64,000 nucleotides of DNA from Physcomitrium patens (taxonomy: Eukaryota > Streptophyta > Bryopsida > Funariales > Funariaceae), in NCBI RefSeq assembly GCF_000002425.4, contig NC_037274.1, positions 14,671,517 through 14,735,516 on the forward strand. The letters run 5' to 3'. How positions within the stretch are numbered: the stretch's first letter is position 1; each line of letters starts with the position of its first letter. Made by a program: the position numbers and the translations under genes. Positions 12,075 through 28,709 of the stretch are shown in pieces. Under the pieces are notes generated by a model. It had not been told where the DNA came from, ran no database searches, and saw only the letters and a program-made list of their open reading frames with translations.

Positions 12075-13471
12075 TTATATACATATATATATATATATAT
12101 ACATATATTGAATAAGCCTGTATTCAGAGCATTCAACTTGATGATGGGTCTTATCCCAGGGAATCAATCTGGTGATTAAAGAAAATGACTGATTGTGCAT
12201 GTAAAAGAATTTTACATTTTTCGAAAATGAGATGGATAAAAAAATTTATTGAAGAAATGCAGGATACATGAGTAGCTTTGAAAATTTATAAAATTCATTG
12301 GGTATCACAAGATCAGCATCATTTCAGAGATGTCTCAAAAAGATTAAAATTGGTTCAAATTTTGCTCCTGTAACATATGTTACCATAAAAGATTTAATAA
12401 AAATACCTCTACGGACTGAGAGTTTTATTGAAGGGATTGTAGAACAAAAATAAATAAATAAATAAATCTTCTGTAACTACATATTTTTACTTGTGTGTAC
12501 ATAGTATCATTTTTTAAAAGGTAAGTATACAAATAAAATTTTAAGCTAAAAGAAAACAACAAAAGATTTTTATATTCCAATAATGTATGAGACTGTTGTA
12601 CTAATTTGACCAAAGATATGAAGCATAAATGTAAGACTTAGAGTAGAAAATGACCTTCTAATAATCCTACAATAACTTCAAATTTTGATTATTTACCAAA
12701 AGTTACAATTTTTCAATAGAAAAAAAAATATATTTACAAGTGTATATATTTCAAAATAGTGTTATTTTATAACTATGTTACAAAGCATAGAAACTTTATT
12801 ATAAAATTTTTGGTTTTAATTTTTTTGAATTTTTTTGAATCATACAATATTTTTAAATTAATTTTTTTACAAATAATCAATTTGAGGTTTCTTATTAATA
12901 GATTCTATAAACAAATTCCTATTTTCAACCAATAAATAGATATTACTTAAAAAAAATTTATTTACATGATTTAGTCTAAGATAGATGATGTCTTTTATGC
13001 TACTATTTGGTGGTTTTGCCTAAGCTTTGCAAGAAGGGACAAATATTTTAAATATATATATTTTTATTTTTAAATTTACAAGTATAAGTTGGAAGAGCTA
13101 TTTGCAAAGCTAGTAGGATGTTTTATAACTTAAAGAATGTTATATAACAAGTAGGTTGTGTATTTGAATTTTAATTATAGCAATGGTTGTTATAATTCTT
13201 TCTACAATGTATTGTAGATGGTTTTAATTTTGACTTATGTCACTGTTATTTGCACTATCTTTTTTTAATCAAATTTCATTACTTAAGGATTTTGAGCCAT
13301 TAGGATATCTTTTTTTGAAAAAATGTAATCACTCCTGTATTTTAGATTACTAATTTTAATGAGTATTTTTTTAAAAAATAAATTTATTTAAACTTCTCAT
13401 TTAAAGGAATATTAACTTTATATATTTAGTTTTTTCAACCTTCAATCTTTAATCTATAACTTATTTTTTTA
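12075..13471. other. AT-rich block, unidentified repeat DNA
   Basis: It starts with a TA microsatellite (about 12076-12108) and continues as very AT-rich sequence without a supported gene. An AAATA-type run is at about 12448-12467. The composition matches the decayed retroelement regions rather than the gene-bearing DNA, but I could not align it with the elements in this window. Confidence 0.45.
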
Positions 13472-14025
13472 TGATATTTAGCAATAAAAGAAGAAAACTA
13501 TTGAGGATATAAATCACAAAGAACTAAAGGGACAATTTACTCTTATGTCACTAGAAAAGAGTAGATAATGACTCAAAGATGGTATAATATTAAGACTACA
13601 ATGACTATTGCCAAAGATTAGAGATTATGGAAATAATACTAAGAACGAAAAAGGTATTGATGAGAGTAAGAGAGACCTCACTCTTGCTTCTATGTATTCT
13701 ATGTGACTAGGAGCTACATGATAATATTATGTAGGACTTTCTATATGGATCCAACTTGCAAGACAAATGTCAAGCTTGCAAGACAAGTTTTTTTTATATG
13801 TGTGCCACATGGCCAGTTTGTTTCACAAATTACCAACATATATGACACACAGCTAATTTATTGGCCAAGTTTTTAACCTACAAATCACCTACAAACATGT
13901 ATAAAGTCAAATCCACATTTATGAAACTTCTAAGAAGCATTTCTATAAGATATTATTAATTTTACTTACTTCTATTTACTTCTATCTAATTCCTTTAATC
14001 TAAGTAAAAATGTATGTTTGTGACA
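13472..14025 (-). repeat. Solo LTR I (lineage 1)
   Basis: The segment follows the reverse complement of the lineage 1 LTR end to end: a GAGAGTAAG-type block near 13660, CACTCTTGCTTCTATGTATT near 13680, the 'gtgtgccacatggcc' block near 13800, and the TTACTTCTATTTACTTCTAT run near 13970. It ends in GACA. No internal retroelement sequence flanks it, so it is most simply a solo LTR left by recombination. Flanking 5-mers (TTTTA and ATAAC) do not match, so the target duplication has decayed or the edges are off by a few bases. Confidence 0.7.
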
Positions 14026-15405
14026 ATAACTCGAAAAAGAAGAAGAAAAAGAAAAAAGTAAACATAAAAATTTATGTAAAATGCACATGTTTAAATTTAT
14101 TTTTTATTTTTATTTTTTATGTTTTTTTAAAATCGAAATTTACATATTTAAATTTTTATGTTTTTTTATCTACTACCTCTTCATAAAATACTTATAAAGT
14201 AATATGAAATTTTATTAATTATACTTAAAATTATTGCTTTTTAATTAATCCATATCAATTTATTAAAAAAAAACATTATCTAATGTACTTAACTACCTCA
14301 CCACCCTTTCAATATAGTTTGCAAATCTATGCTTTTGAAAATAACCAAATTAGGTTTGAATGAGGAAAATTACTACTGTAAAAAAATTACAATCAATAGT
14401 GTATGGAATTCTAAGTGAACTGCCCAGTTCTATTAAAAACATGACACATTGATTGGTTGATTTCTACTCTCTTCTCAAGCCCTAAATGTAACAGAACCCA
14501 TGTATTCAAAACAATGTTATGTAGCTGCCTATTTCTACCAACATGGTCGATGGTTTTCGTACAGGACTTGATATCGGTGAGATATCGATAGTTTTTACAA
14601 CTTTTCACTACTTTTTTCTTTAATGTTTTTTTAAAAAGTTTAGTGCGATGTGTCTCTCAATGCGGTTTTCGACTCTGCCTCAAAACCAGTCGGAAACCCA
14701 AGTCGGTGAAGTCTGCACTGTGATGCATTATCAGTTTTTGGTGAGTTTAATCGTTGGTTCCAATTTGTGTTCATTGATAGCTTTGGCATAACGAGTAATA
14801 TCTTCACAGTTTCAGGAAGCTTGTAGAAGTCGATTATTTTTTAATTTTCTTACAGGGGAATTCGGTGATAGTGGTGTTAGCACCGACTGATAGTTCCTGT
14901 TCGACCGATCGTTCTCATCTTTGTCGACAACTGTGAACATCTTGCCATGACCTGATTTAGGGTGAATTTGCAGTGGACAGCTTAAGATGGCATCGATAAT
15001 CATTTTAGATTTCTCGTTTGTTTCCCTGGTATAAGATAATCATGCCTCAGCGGTGGTATCTAGAGCTTACTGTTGGTTTTAGAGCAAAGGCACGCGAATT
15101 GCACACTAGAAAATGATGCGAAGTAAAACCTTGGGTTATAAACTCCACTGTCGTCATTAAGTGACCTGGCCATTGCGCATATCTGCAGGAATGTTTTCTC
15201 ATCACTATTACGGTTCGTTACTGTCGCAGGCACGTAAACTGTCTGGTACAGATCATGGCAGTTACTACGGTTGGAGTTTGTAGCTGAAGGACCAAGAATT
15301 TCTAGTTCAATGAATTTATTTGGATCACGAAGGTGCCGAAGCCTGAATACTTCCGATGCCGATGCCGCATTCGACTTCCTAGGACAACTGATCAATCTCG
15401 TCGCA
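14026..15405. other. Spacer and RPL10 upstream region
   Basis: AT-rich to about 14400, then of mixed composition. The last several hundred bases before 15406 probably contain the RPL10 promoter and leader. A long minus-strand open frame at 15060-15524 overlaps the RPL10 start and has no supporting similarity. I see no other gene. Confidence 0.4.
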
Positions 15406-16786
<1,381 letters not shown>

Positions 16787-19700
16787 AGTGGCAGACTAAG
16801 CAAGCCTCAAAGGGAAGTATTACTCAGCGTAAGTAATCTCACAGCTTCACAAACAATCCGGAATCCTTGAAACTCCTGTTCAAAATCCGTAACGCATGAA
16901 ATTGAGAATGCACCCAATTAAGACTGCACACCGTCAACTAGTGTCAGTAGTCATGAAACGTGCAGAAGGAAGTTTTTGTTTAATTTTCGGGTCTGGATAT
17001 GGATGAGCAACATGACGATACGCCCCTTCAGTTTTGTGTGGCTAAGTTGATTCCGAAAAGAAATGCGAAAGTCGGGCTGCATAACAACTACCGACATTTA
17101 AACCCCGTGAAATCACACTGCTAAGCTAGCACTTCATGATATCAACCGAATCGCTCCGAGGCACAACAAATTGCATTTTCGAATCGGGTTCCGGCATCAT
17201 CTCTTTAGGATTCTCCTACTTGCCATCTGACCCTGCACTTTCATCGAGACCCTGGCAGAAGGAACCCTCCTCCTCCTCCTCCACACGACCACATTGACCA
17301 CAAACTCTGCTCTTCGAAGCCAAATCCTACAGCGTCAACATGAATCACCAACAACAGCCTGCTCCATGCAAGCTTCAATCCCAACACCTAGCGGCAAACT
17401 GGACTTCGCATCAACTGAAAGCTCAACAACTTGATAATGCTAGGCCGGAGGGACGCGCCATTCGATGGCAACATTAGGAAGTGGGGCATTTCAGGAAATA
17501 CACCGATTGTGCAGTTTGTGCAAGGTTTTCAATTTACATCACGTGAGCTCGCAAATCTGCTTGCAAACCTGCACACACAAAATCAAATAGAAGCTTCGAG
17601 TCGATGTTAATCTATCAATCCTTGAGATGCACATGAAACTATTTGAAATTACAGATGCGAACATAGTAATGATGAGATTCGTAGGCATCTCAAGTACCGT
17701 TCTTATGAATCTCATCGTACGATTCATAAGAACTAAATCAATACTCCCGGCTCCGCATCGGTCGATCCAACTGTGCGCATGATTTCGACGTCACTAGGGC
17801 AGCCGGTAGGGTATCGACGTTTTAAGAGTACGAGATTAAATGCCAACAAATAAAGTTGGTATATCGAGCCAAACTCTGCTACCACTTCAACCATTGGAGC
17901 TGGTTTCACAGATATTGAACATGAAGTGGAGAGGAATATCATTAAGAACCATCCGAGAGAGGTAAATTCTTTGTTTTGTTTTGTTTTGTTTTGTTCGGTT
18001 TGTTTTGTTGCTGTTTTTCTCTTTTATTTTCAAATTGAGATGTTCTTCAACACAAGTGGTCCAACGAGAATTGCGTCGTTTTGTTGGGAACCATGGCCAT
18101 GGCGCACCAGCAGGTTGGTAGACATCACACTCATGGCTTGCAAGCTTCAAAGGGAGCAGAGCAAAACGAGTGGCCCACAAGCAGGCGAGGCTCGAGACGA
18201 CCTTCCGTCCCTATAGTGGTCACACGTGAAACCCAATTGCGTGGTTGTGCAGCAGTAGGGACCAGTGGCTATCGCATCACTGGACAAATAGTGTTCACAA
18301 CTTAGGTCATTGTCAAATTAGACTGCGCTCCAAATCTACCAAAGTCTTTTGAAATTCATCACACCAAATGAGCACAACATACGGAAACCTGTATTACAAT
18401 TTATTTATTTATTTATTTATTTTTGTTTAAAAGTTTCTGCACCCACAATTGTATCTGGTAGAGGTTACAGGCACACATTCACAGTGTCTGGGTCCTCTCT
18501 ACAAGAGTCATTGTTGCTTCTTCTGCTTCACTTTTCCTTGCAGAAATTTCTAAGCAAGAGCGACAATTTGCTGCCAACGAGAAATACTTCAATCTGCTTG
18601 AGATCATTACTCCAATGTGGTGGTTTTTTTAGTTCCTGATAGCGTCCGGAAATTTTCTGTTCAGAAATGGAAGGATTGGTACTTGCTTGTGGGGGTATCA
18701 TGCAATTGTCGCGAGTCGAAGGATTGTTAAAAACTCGTCCTTGTTGATTCTGTGATATGAAAAATTCAACCCACACACTTGGAAGAAGAAGGTCGCCGAC
18801 CACATCATGCACACGGACTTAATTTCCACAAGAGCTACGGTGAGAGAAGTTAGGCAAGCACCACCAATCATCAGCATCCAGTCCAAATCTCAAGTAACTG
18901 AAGAGCGTGGGTGTTTTTTGTCCCTTGCTACACTTTCTTAGAAAGCAGAGCTCTCATTAGGGCCCCGGATGGAGCCAGTTAGTGCCCAGCCACATCGCCA
19001 GAAGAAGCATGACAGTGCCCGCGAGCTAGTGCCGCTGGAATGTCTAGCTGCAACACAAGCTCACCAAGTCTTTTCAGGACCCACGATCACTCTACGGCAG
19101 AAATTGATAATCGTGCAAGCAAATTGGATTGCTACCTATGATAACAACATTCCTCTAACAAATCGCCTCTGCCATGCACTAACAACTGAATTAATGATTG
19201 AGGGTAATGAGCAGTGAACAAAGGGGGATGCTGGCCTGCAAGAGTTAACATAACTTGCGCACGCGTCGATGGTGTCAGAAACTAGTACGGCTTGCAGATT
19301 TTTTACGTCGTTGCCACTCATTTGTGAAGAATTAGACGTTAGACTCATGTACCCGATGCCCGTTGAGGAAAGAGTGTATTGGGTAATGCACATTTGAATG
19401 GAAGATGGATTCCGCGGTGCGCCGCGTTCATGAGGCAACTAGTTGGCGTGTGCACTGTTAAGTGGAGTGCACCAGATGCTCATGACGGAGACGAGGATGT
19501 TGAATCCGAGATCCGAAGAGGATTGGGAGTGCAACATCTCTGATGCCAAGCATATTTGACAGTCATTGATTTGCCTGTGCACCACGAAGTTCATCAGTAT
19601 ATATAACTGTATCACGAGCGCAATCGATCACAGACAGACTCCCACCAAGAGAAGATTTTGATTTGAGATTCAATTCTCCTAATCTAAACCCAGAACCCTG

Positions 19701-20937
19701 AACCCTTACGTCTGGACGTTCACAACCAGGAAATTGTGCTTTGATGTGAAATACATTCAAACAAACAAACATGAGAAAAAGAACAAAAACAAATAAAACT
19801 GGTGGGACTTGCACAGATTGACAGCTTAGAAACACATTGGGAACCAAGGCATTAATCTGCGTCGAACGAGGCTGTTGAGGCAAAAGTAGACCGAGGGCCC
19901 CGATCTCCAAGAAAAAAATTAACCAAAAAGAACGTTATGAAAAATGAAGGCTAGTGGGCCATGACATTATTTGGCGAAAGCGAGCGGATCACGAAAAAGT
20001 CGTCACAAGTTCTTTGCAAAATCCACACGCAAACCAGAGAATGTTGTGATGTGTTTTTCACGGAAACGCTTCAACAGGATTTTGTGGCTCTAGCTCGTCG
20101 CTGTGTTCAAGCGCTGAGCTGTCTAGCAACAGAGAATGTGAAAAAAAAAAACCACAACTGGCAGGGTCTTCAATACATATTAGCTACAGACGAAGCTTTC
20201 CTGAACTGCCCACTCAGTAAGTTCGGTGAAAGATATCGGGAGAGTTCGGGGAACTTGATGAAGCAAGAGCATTCGATTGATTAGAACTGGTTGGAAACCG
20301 ACACATCTGCTTCTTCTCTATCATTATGAGCGGCAACGATTGTCAGTTTCTCAAATCAGGAAGTATTACTCCTCGACAGCCAGATTCACAGTCATAGCCT
20401 CAAAAAATTTCGAACTTTAGAGCCAAATTACAGGAAAATAAAATAAAATAAAATAAAAGATAAAAAAAAAAAAAAAATTGATCAGAGAAGCAATTTCAAC
20501 GTAACCTACGAATTGTTCTCGCCAAAGTACACTCTCTATATATTTTAATCAAACACCACCACGTCACCGATAAAAATGTTTTCGTGATTGTTAATATCCA
20601 TCTGACAGCTAAAATTGAATGGAACCTGGAGTCCTCTACATCATAGCGGCTGATTTAAGAGACGAGCACCCATGGCCATGCTAAGGTATAAAGCACTTGG
20701 ATGTAGGACTACATAATTCTCTTCACATCTTAAGATAATACAATTGGTTGACAAAGCCAGCTTCGATCTCAAGGGTGCAGGCTGCTTCTGTGGGCGCTTC
20801 TCCGCTCCTTGTGGCCTGTCTGCGATTAACTACCAAGAGCGTCACCCTTTAGTGCACTGTTCTCGTCATAATCATACGAGGTGTTGCTGCCTGGCTAAAT
20901 GCGTTGCACTTACCGAGGAAGCGAGAGAGGTACTGGA
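16787..20937. other. Intergenic region without a recognised gene
   Basis: Many short open frames occur on both strands, none recognisable. Simple repeats include a TTTTG run near 17967-17996, a TTTA run at 18400-18423, an AAAAT run near 20438-20458 and an adjoining poly-A run to about 20477. A TATAAA at 20686-20691 could serve the aspartic protease locus downstream. Confidence 0.4.
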
Positions 20938-22727
20938 ATGGCAGTCATGATGTGCCAGGCTTTGTTTGTGTCGACACTATTCTTCGCGGGTTGCGTTTCA
21001 ATGACCCAGACTCTCGCGGCCATAGATTCCGAGCTCAATGACAAGGGAAGTCCCTTCTCCGGCCTCTCTCACTCTCTAATTTTATGCACTGGCCTTGGAA
21101 TATGTCGTCGTCAAGAAACCCTGAAAACGTCTTGTCATGCTGATAATTCACAGGATCTGCTTACTTCGATGAGAATCCTGACCTATGAGGGATGATGTTA
21201 AGGGGAAATTCAGAACCTAGCATCTAATTCATGGAATGGTTTCTGTTTCAGTTGTTTAGAACAGAGCTGATCCACAGAGAGCATCCCTCGTCGCCGATGA
21301 GATCGACGGCACAACAAACCTCTAGCGAAATATTCCTCGCAGCTGTGAAGCGCGGTGCCAAACGACGCGCTCGACTCTCTCAGAAGATCCTTGCAGCGGG
21401 AAAAATATTCTCAACCCCTATCGCATCGGGGAATGGAGAATACCTTATTGACTTATCCTTTGGCAGCCCACCACAAAAAGCATCTGCCATAGTGGACACC
21501 GGCAGCGACTTGATTTGGGTTCAATGTTTGCCTTGCCAATCCTGCTACACAGCAATCAGAGCCAAATTCGACCCGACCAAGTCGTCAAGCTACGCAGCAG
21601 TGAAGTGCACCAGCACCTTTTGCAAAATACCTTCCAACACCTTCGCGGCTGATGCTTCTCTGTTTTCAATCCTCCCTCTTGACTGATCTGTCGCTTGCAA
21701 ATGCTGATGCTGGCTTGATGCAGGGTCTGCCATATCAGTCATGCAACACAAGCTGCCAGTACAACTACATGTATGGCGATGACTCCTCAACCAGCGGCGC
21801 ACTGTCATTTGACTCAATAACTATTCGCACAAGCACGATCACCAATGTTGCTTTTGGCTGCGGCCATCGCAACTTGGGCACCTTCGCTGGTGCGGGAGGA
21901 CTCATGGGACTCGGCCAGGGCCCATTGTCGCTAATCTCCCAAGCAGGCGCCATCACGAGCAAAATATTTTCCTACTGCTTGGTGCCATTAGGAATCAACA
22001 AAACTAGTCCCATGTACATCGGAGACTCAGCTGCAGCAGGATCAGACATCGCATACACGCCCTTGCTCAACAACATCGTCAATCCTTCGTTTTATTATGT
22101 TGGACTCACGGGTATCTCTGTTGCAGGCAAAGCCGTGAACTACCCAGCAGGAACGTTCAGCATCGATACATCCGGACAGGGAGGCTTCATTCTGGACTCA
22201 GGAACGACGCTCACGTACCTCAACACTGCCGCTTTCACTGCTGTAGTAGCGGTAAAATCCCATACAAAATCCCTCTTTTGCTACGCAATACATGTACACA
22301 ACCACTTGGCGAATGCTTGACCCAATATAGACAAACCCAACCTGCCAGAACCTCATATGCCTGAAGCCCATGTCAGATAAATGTATGTGATGGTTGTGTA
22401 ATCAGGCATGTAAGGAGGCGATTCCATACCCAGAAGTGAACGGATCCTCATATGGACTAAACTACTGCTTCTCCACAGCGGGAGGCACCACGCCGACCTA
22501 CCCTTCCATGGTGTTTCATTTCACTGGTGTGGATTTCACCCTCCCTCCCCCTCCCTCCCGAGAACATCTTCGTTGCAGTCGATACGCTGGGCAGCGATTG
22601 CTTGGCTATGGCTGCGAGCACAGGCTTCAGTATCCTGGGCAACATACAGCAGCAAAACCACTGGATTGTGCACGGTATTGTCAACAAGCAAGTTGGTTTC
22701 AAGACAGAAAACATTGAAACAATCTAG
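20938..22727 (+). pseudogene. A1-family (pepsin-like) plant aspartic protease, probably disrupted
   Basis: The catalytic halves are clear: AIVDTGSDLIWVQC near 21490 (first Asp, DTGS) and GGFILDSGTTLTYL near 22180 (second Asp, DSGT), with CQYNYMYGDDSSTSG as the flap region near 21760. Parts are: a signal-peptide-like frame from 20938 (MAVMMCQALFVSTLFFAGC), a segment about 21252-21659, a segment 21724-22251, and a last exon 22406-22727 (acceptor ATCAG). This resembles the secreted CDR1/nepenthesin-like group. Three problems appear: the 20938 frame has no phase-compatible donor to the next part; the only in-phase intron between the second and third parts (21600-21723) would delete conserved Cys residues; and a CT-rich tract at 22541-22559 puts the conserved C-terminus (ENIFVAVD, SILGNIQQQN) out of frame. 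A start at 21231 is an alternative. Confidence 0.72.
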
Positions 22728-24097
22728 AATACATACATACATAAAAAAACAGTTGCTCCTCAGTGCTTGCCAACGGGTGTCGGTGGATTTCTTCCTCTCT
22801 TGACAAGATCAATATCTCCTCCATTCCTGCCGAATATGGGTTTATCATGAAAGGAGTCCCTTGGACAATCAATCTATGGAGACAGTGTACAGCAAGAGTG
22901 ATTGCTTTCTTCAATTCTTTGTGTAGATTGCAGCTTCATTCAACTGTAAACTCACTCACTCACGCACTGTAATCGTCAACTCCAGGAAAACTGATCCTTG
23001 TTACATGGAAACATTGAAAAACTCTTACTTCATGCATTGATTATTACTACCCAAGGCATTGCACATTTGCATTGGCTATGTATCCTTTGAATGCATGGAT
23101 AAAATGAGTGTGATTTGTACCCATGTTCAACAATTATAGCCGTTTTTGAATGATGCCGATAAGGCGCTTTTGGCACGAGCAAATGTTTCTGATTTTGGCG
23201 AAATGGGTTTTGAGTTCATATGCTACTGGATATTAGTTTACTAGAAATGTTTACCTAGATAAATAATAATTATCTAGGTATAACAACAGTTATATAATAG
23301 AAGACTTTCAAAAGATGTTTGTACAATTACAAGTTGGTGTATTAAATCTAATAGTTACTTTAATACTTGCTTAAGATGTTTTGATAGTTTAAACTAAGAA
23401 TAATAATAACACTAATAAAAAGTTAACATATAATTGTTGATCAAATAGGTATTTATATCTATTAACTACATATCAAAGAATAATATACATTGCAGAGATG
23501 TTTTGGCATGTTTTTTTAGAAAATTAAAGAGATGTAATATTAAGACTCTTTATTAAATAATTTGTCAAAAGAAGACATGAAGTAACAGACAAAGTACAAC
23601 TTTAAGAACCCTTTATGTTTTTTTTAGATACTTTTCATAATTTGTTGAAAAACTTTTAGTGACTTTTAGAAGTCTTTTAAGACTCTAAGAATATTATATA
23701 ATACATCATATATTTTTAGGAACCTTGTGTAGGCTTCCAAGATCTTAAATAGTCTTTTACTTACTTTTGCAAACTTCTATAATATTTTTTAAAAAATTTA
23801 TAAATATATATATATATTAAAAAATTTAGGAGCTAAGGTATAAATAAAGATCAATACAAGAAATACCTATAGTTTTCCAACATAAGAAAAAAAATTAAAT
23901 GTCTCATTATTTATAACCTTATATTCGATTTTTTTGCAAATTCAATCTTTTGTATTTTAGAATTTTAAATATTTTTAACTTTAGACTTTGAATTATTCAT
24001 AACAAAATAAACTTCAGACATTGTTGTATTTCCCTGAACATTAAAATAGAGTGGGTTCGCCACAAATCCCAACACTTACACTTCATCCATCGGATGA
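22728..24097. other. Protease 3' flank and AT-rich spacer
   Basis: I see no gene. About 23200-24050 is strongly AT-rich with runs resembling decayed repeat DNA, but it could not be aligned with the named elements. Composition becomes GC-rich again from about 24060. Confidence 0.4.
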
Positions 24098-24424
24098 ATG
24101 AACGACCCCACAACCGACCTTATTTATTCATCCCAATCAAACCGTCACCAACCGCCCCACACCTTGGAACGTTCGTCAGTTTCAGGGAAGCGACGAACGA
24201 TATCGTCGTCCAAGCGACGAGGACTGGACGAACGAGACATGCATGATGTGGACGAACGTCGACGACAAAGCCGAGGCTTCTCGTTAGGTTCCCGCAGTCG
24301 AAGCCTCTTCCGCTCTGCGGTACTTCCGCTGAAGCACCAGCGGATCGGAGCCTATGCCAGCAATCAAGCAATGAATGAGTCACAGGTTCGCAGCCTTCAC
24401 GCTTCCGGATTTGTCCGTCCTTAA
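24098..24424 (+). other. GC-rich open stretch with four GACGAACG octamers upstream of MurA
   Basis: An open frame of 108 codons spans this GC-rich patch, basic and Ser/Arg-rich. It has no recognisable domain, and the open frame on the opposite strand is nearly as long, so coding is doubtful. The octamer GACGAACG or its complement occurs at 24170-24177, 24192-24199, 24227-24234 and 24251-24258. The patch lies 0.6-0.9 kb before the MurA start and may be its promoter or a non-coding first exon. Confidence 0.3.
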
Positions 24425-24968
24425 GTCCTCCTTGCGTGATTTGCAGTTTCGTTTCGCTCGATGCCTTTCATTTTAACCCCACATTGTGGCGCTTGTAACG
24501 CTCTGTCTGTCTTCCTCGAGTGCGGATGTTCTTGCTGGTCGTGGGTGGCGTCAGAGTGATTCTCACTGTGTTTTACCGTGATCATCGTCAGTGGAAGCAC
24601 AAATGTGGTGTATCGAGTGATTATGTGTTGCTGGGTCCTCTCACTGGATCCTGAATCCTATTTTACTCTGCTGGTTATATTGGGTTTAGGTGAAAAAATT
24701 ACTCGGAATTTATACCGAGTTGTGCGATTTATACAGTGATGGCAAGAGAAGTGTCGAGGTTTTGCAACAAGCAAGAGAGGGTTATTGTTATTATTTTTCT
24801 TATGAGTGCGACATTGCGTTACTTTGGTGAAGTGCTACCAGCTTCTTTATCTCTTTCACATTTTTCAATGAAGGGATAAAGTGCCACATTTATTTGTTTT
24901 TAATTTTTTGGTTGAGCTTCAATTGCTGGAACAATGTCGCGAGATTTATAGAGACTGGGTGTGATTCG

Positions 24969-24971
<3 letters not shown>

Positions 24972-25000
<29 letters not shown>
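24972..25000 (+). repeat. Poly-T tract of 29 bases just before the MurA start
   Basis: An uninterrupted run of 29 T ends 34 bases before the MurA ATG. It lies in the probable 5' leader or in a leader intron's pyrimidine tract. Homopolymers of this length are also prone to length error in assemblies. Confidence 0.9.
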
Positions 25001-25005
<5 letters not shown>

Positions 25006-25034
25006 GTTGGTGGTTCCTGTGGTCCTGTGGAACC

Positions 25035-28709
<3,675 letters not shown>

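Noticed and set aside
24894-25034. In-frame upstream extension of MurA from an ATG at 24894
   Set aside because: It would translate the 29-T run into poly-Phe, and the ATG at 25035 has a better context.
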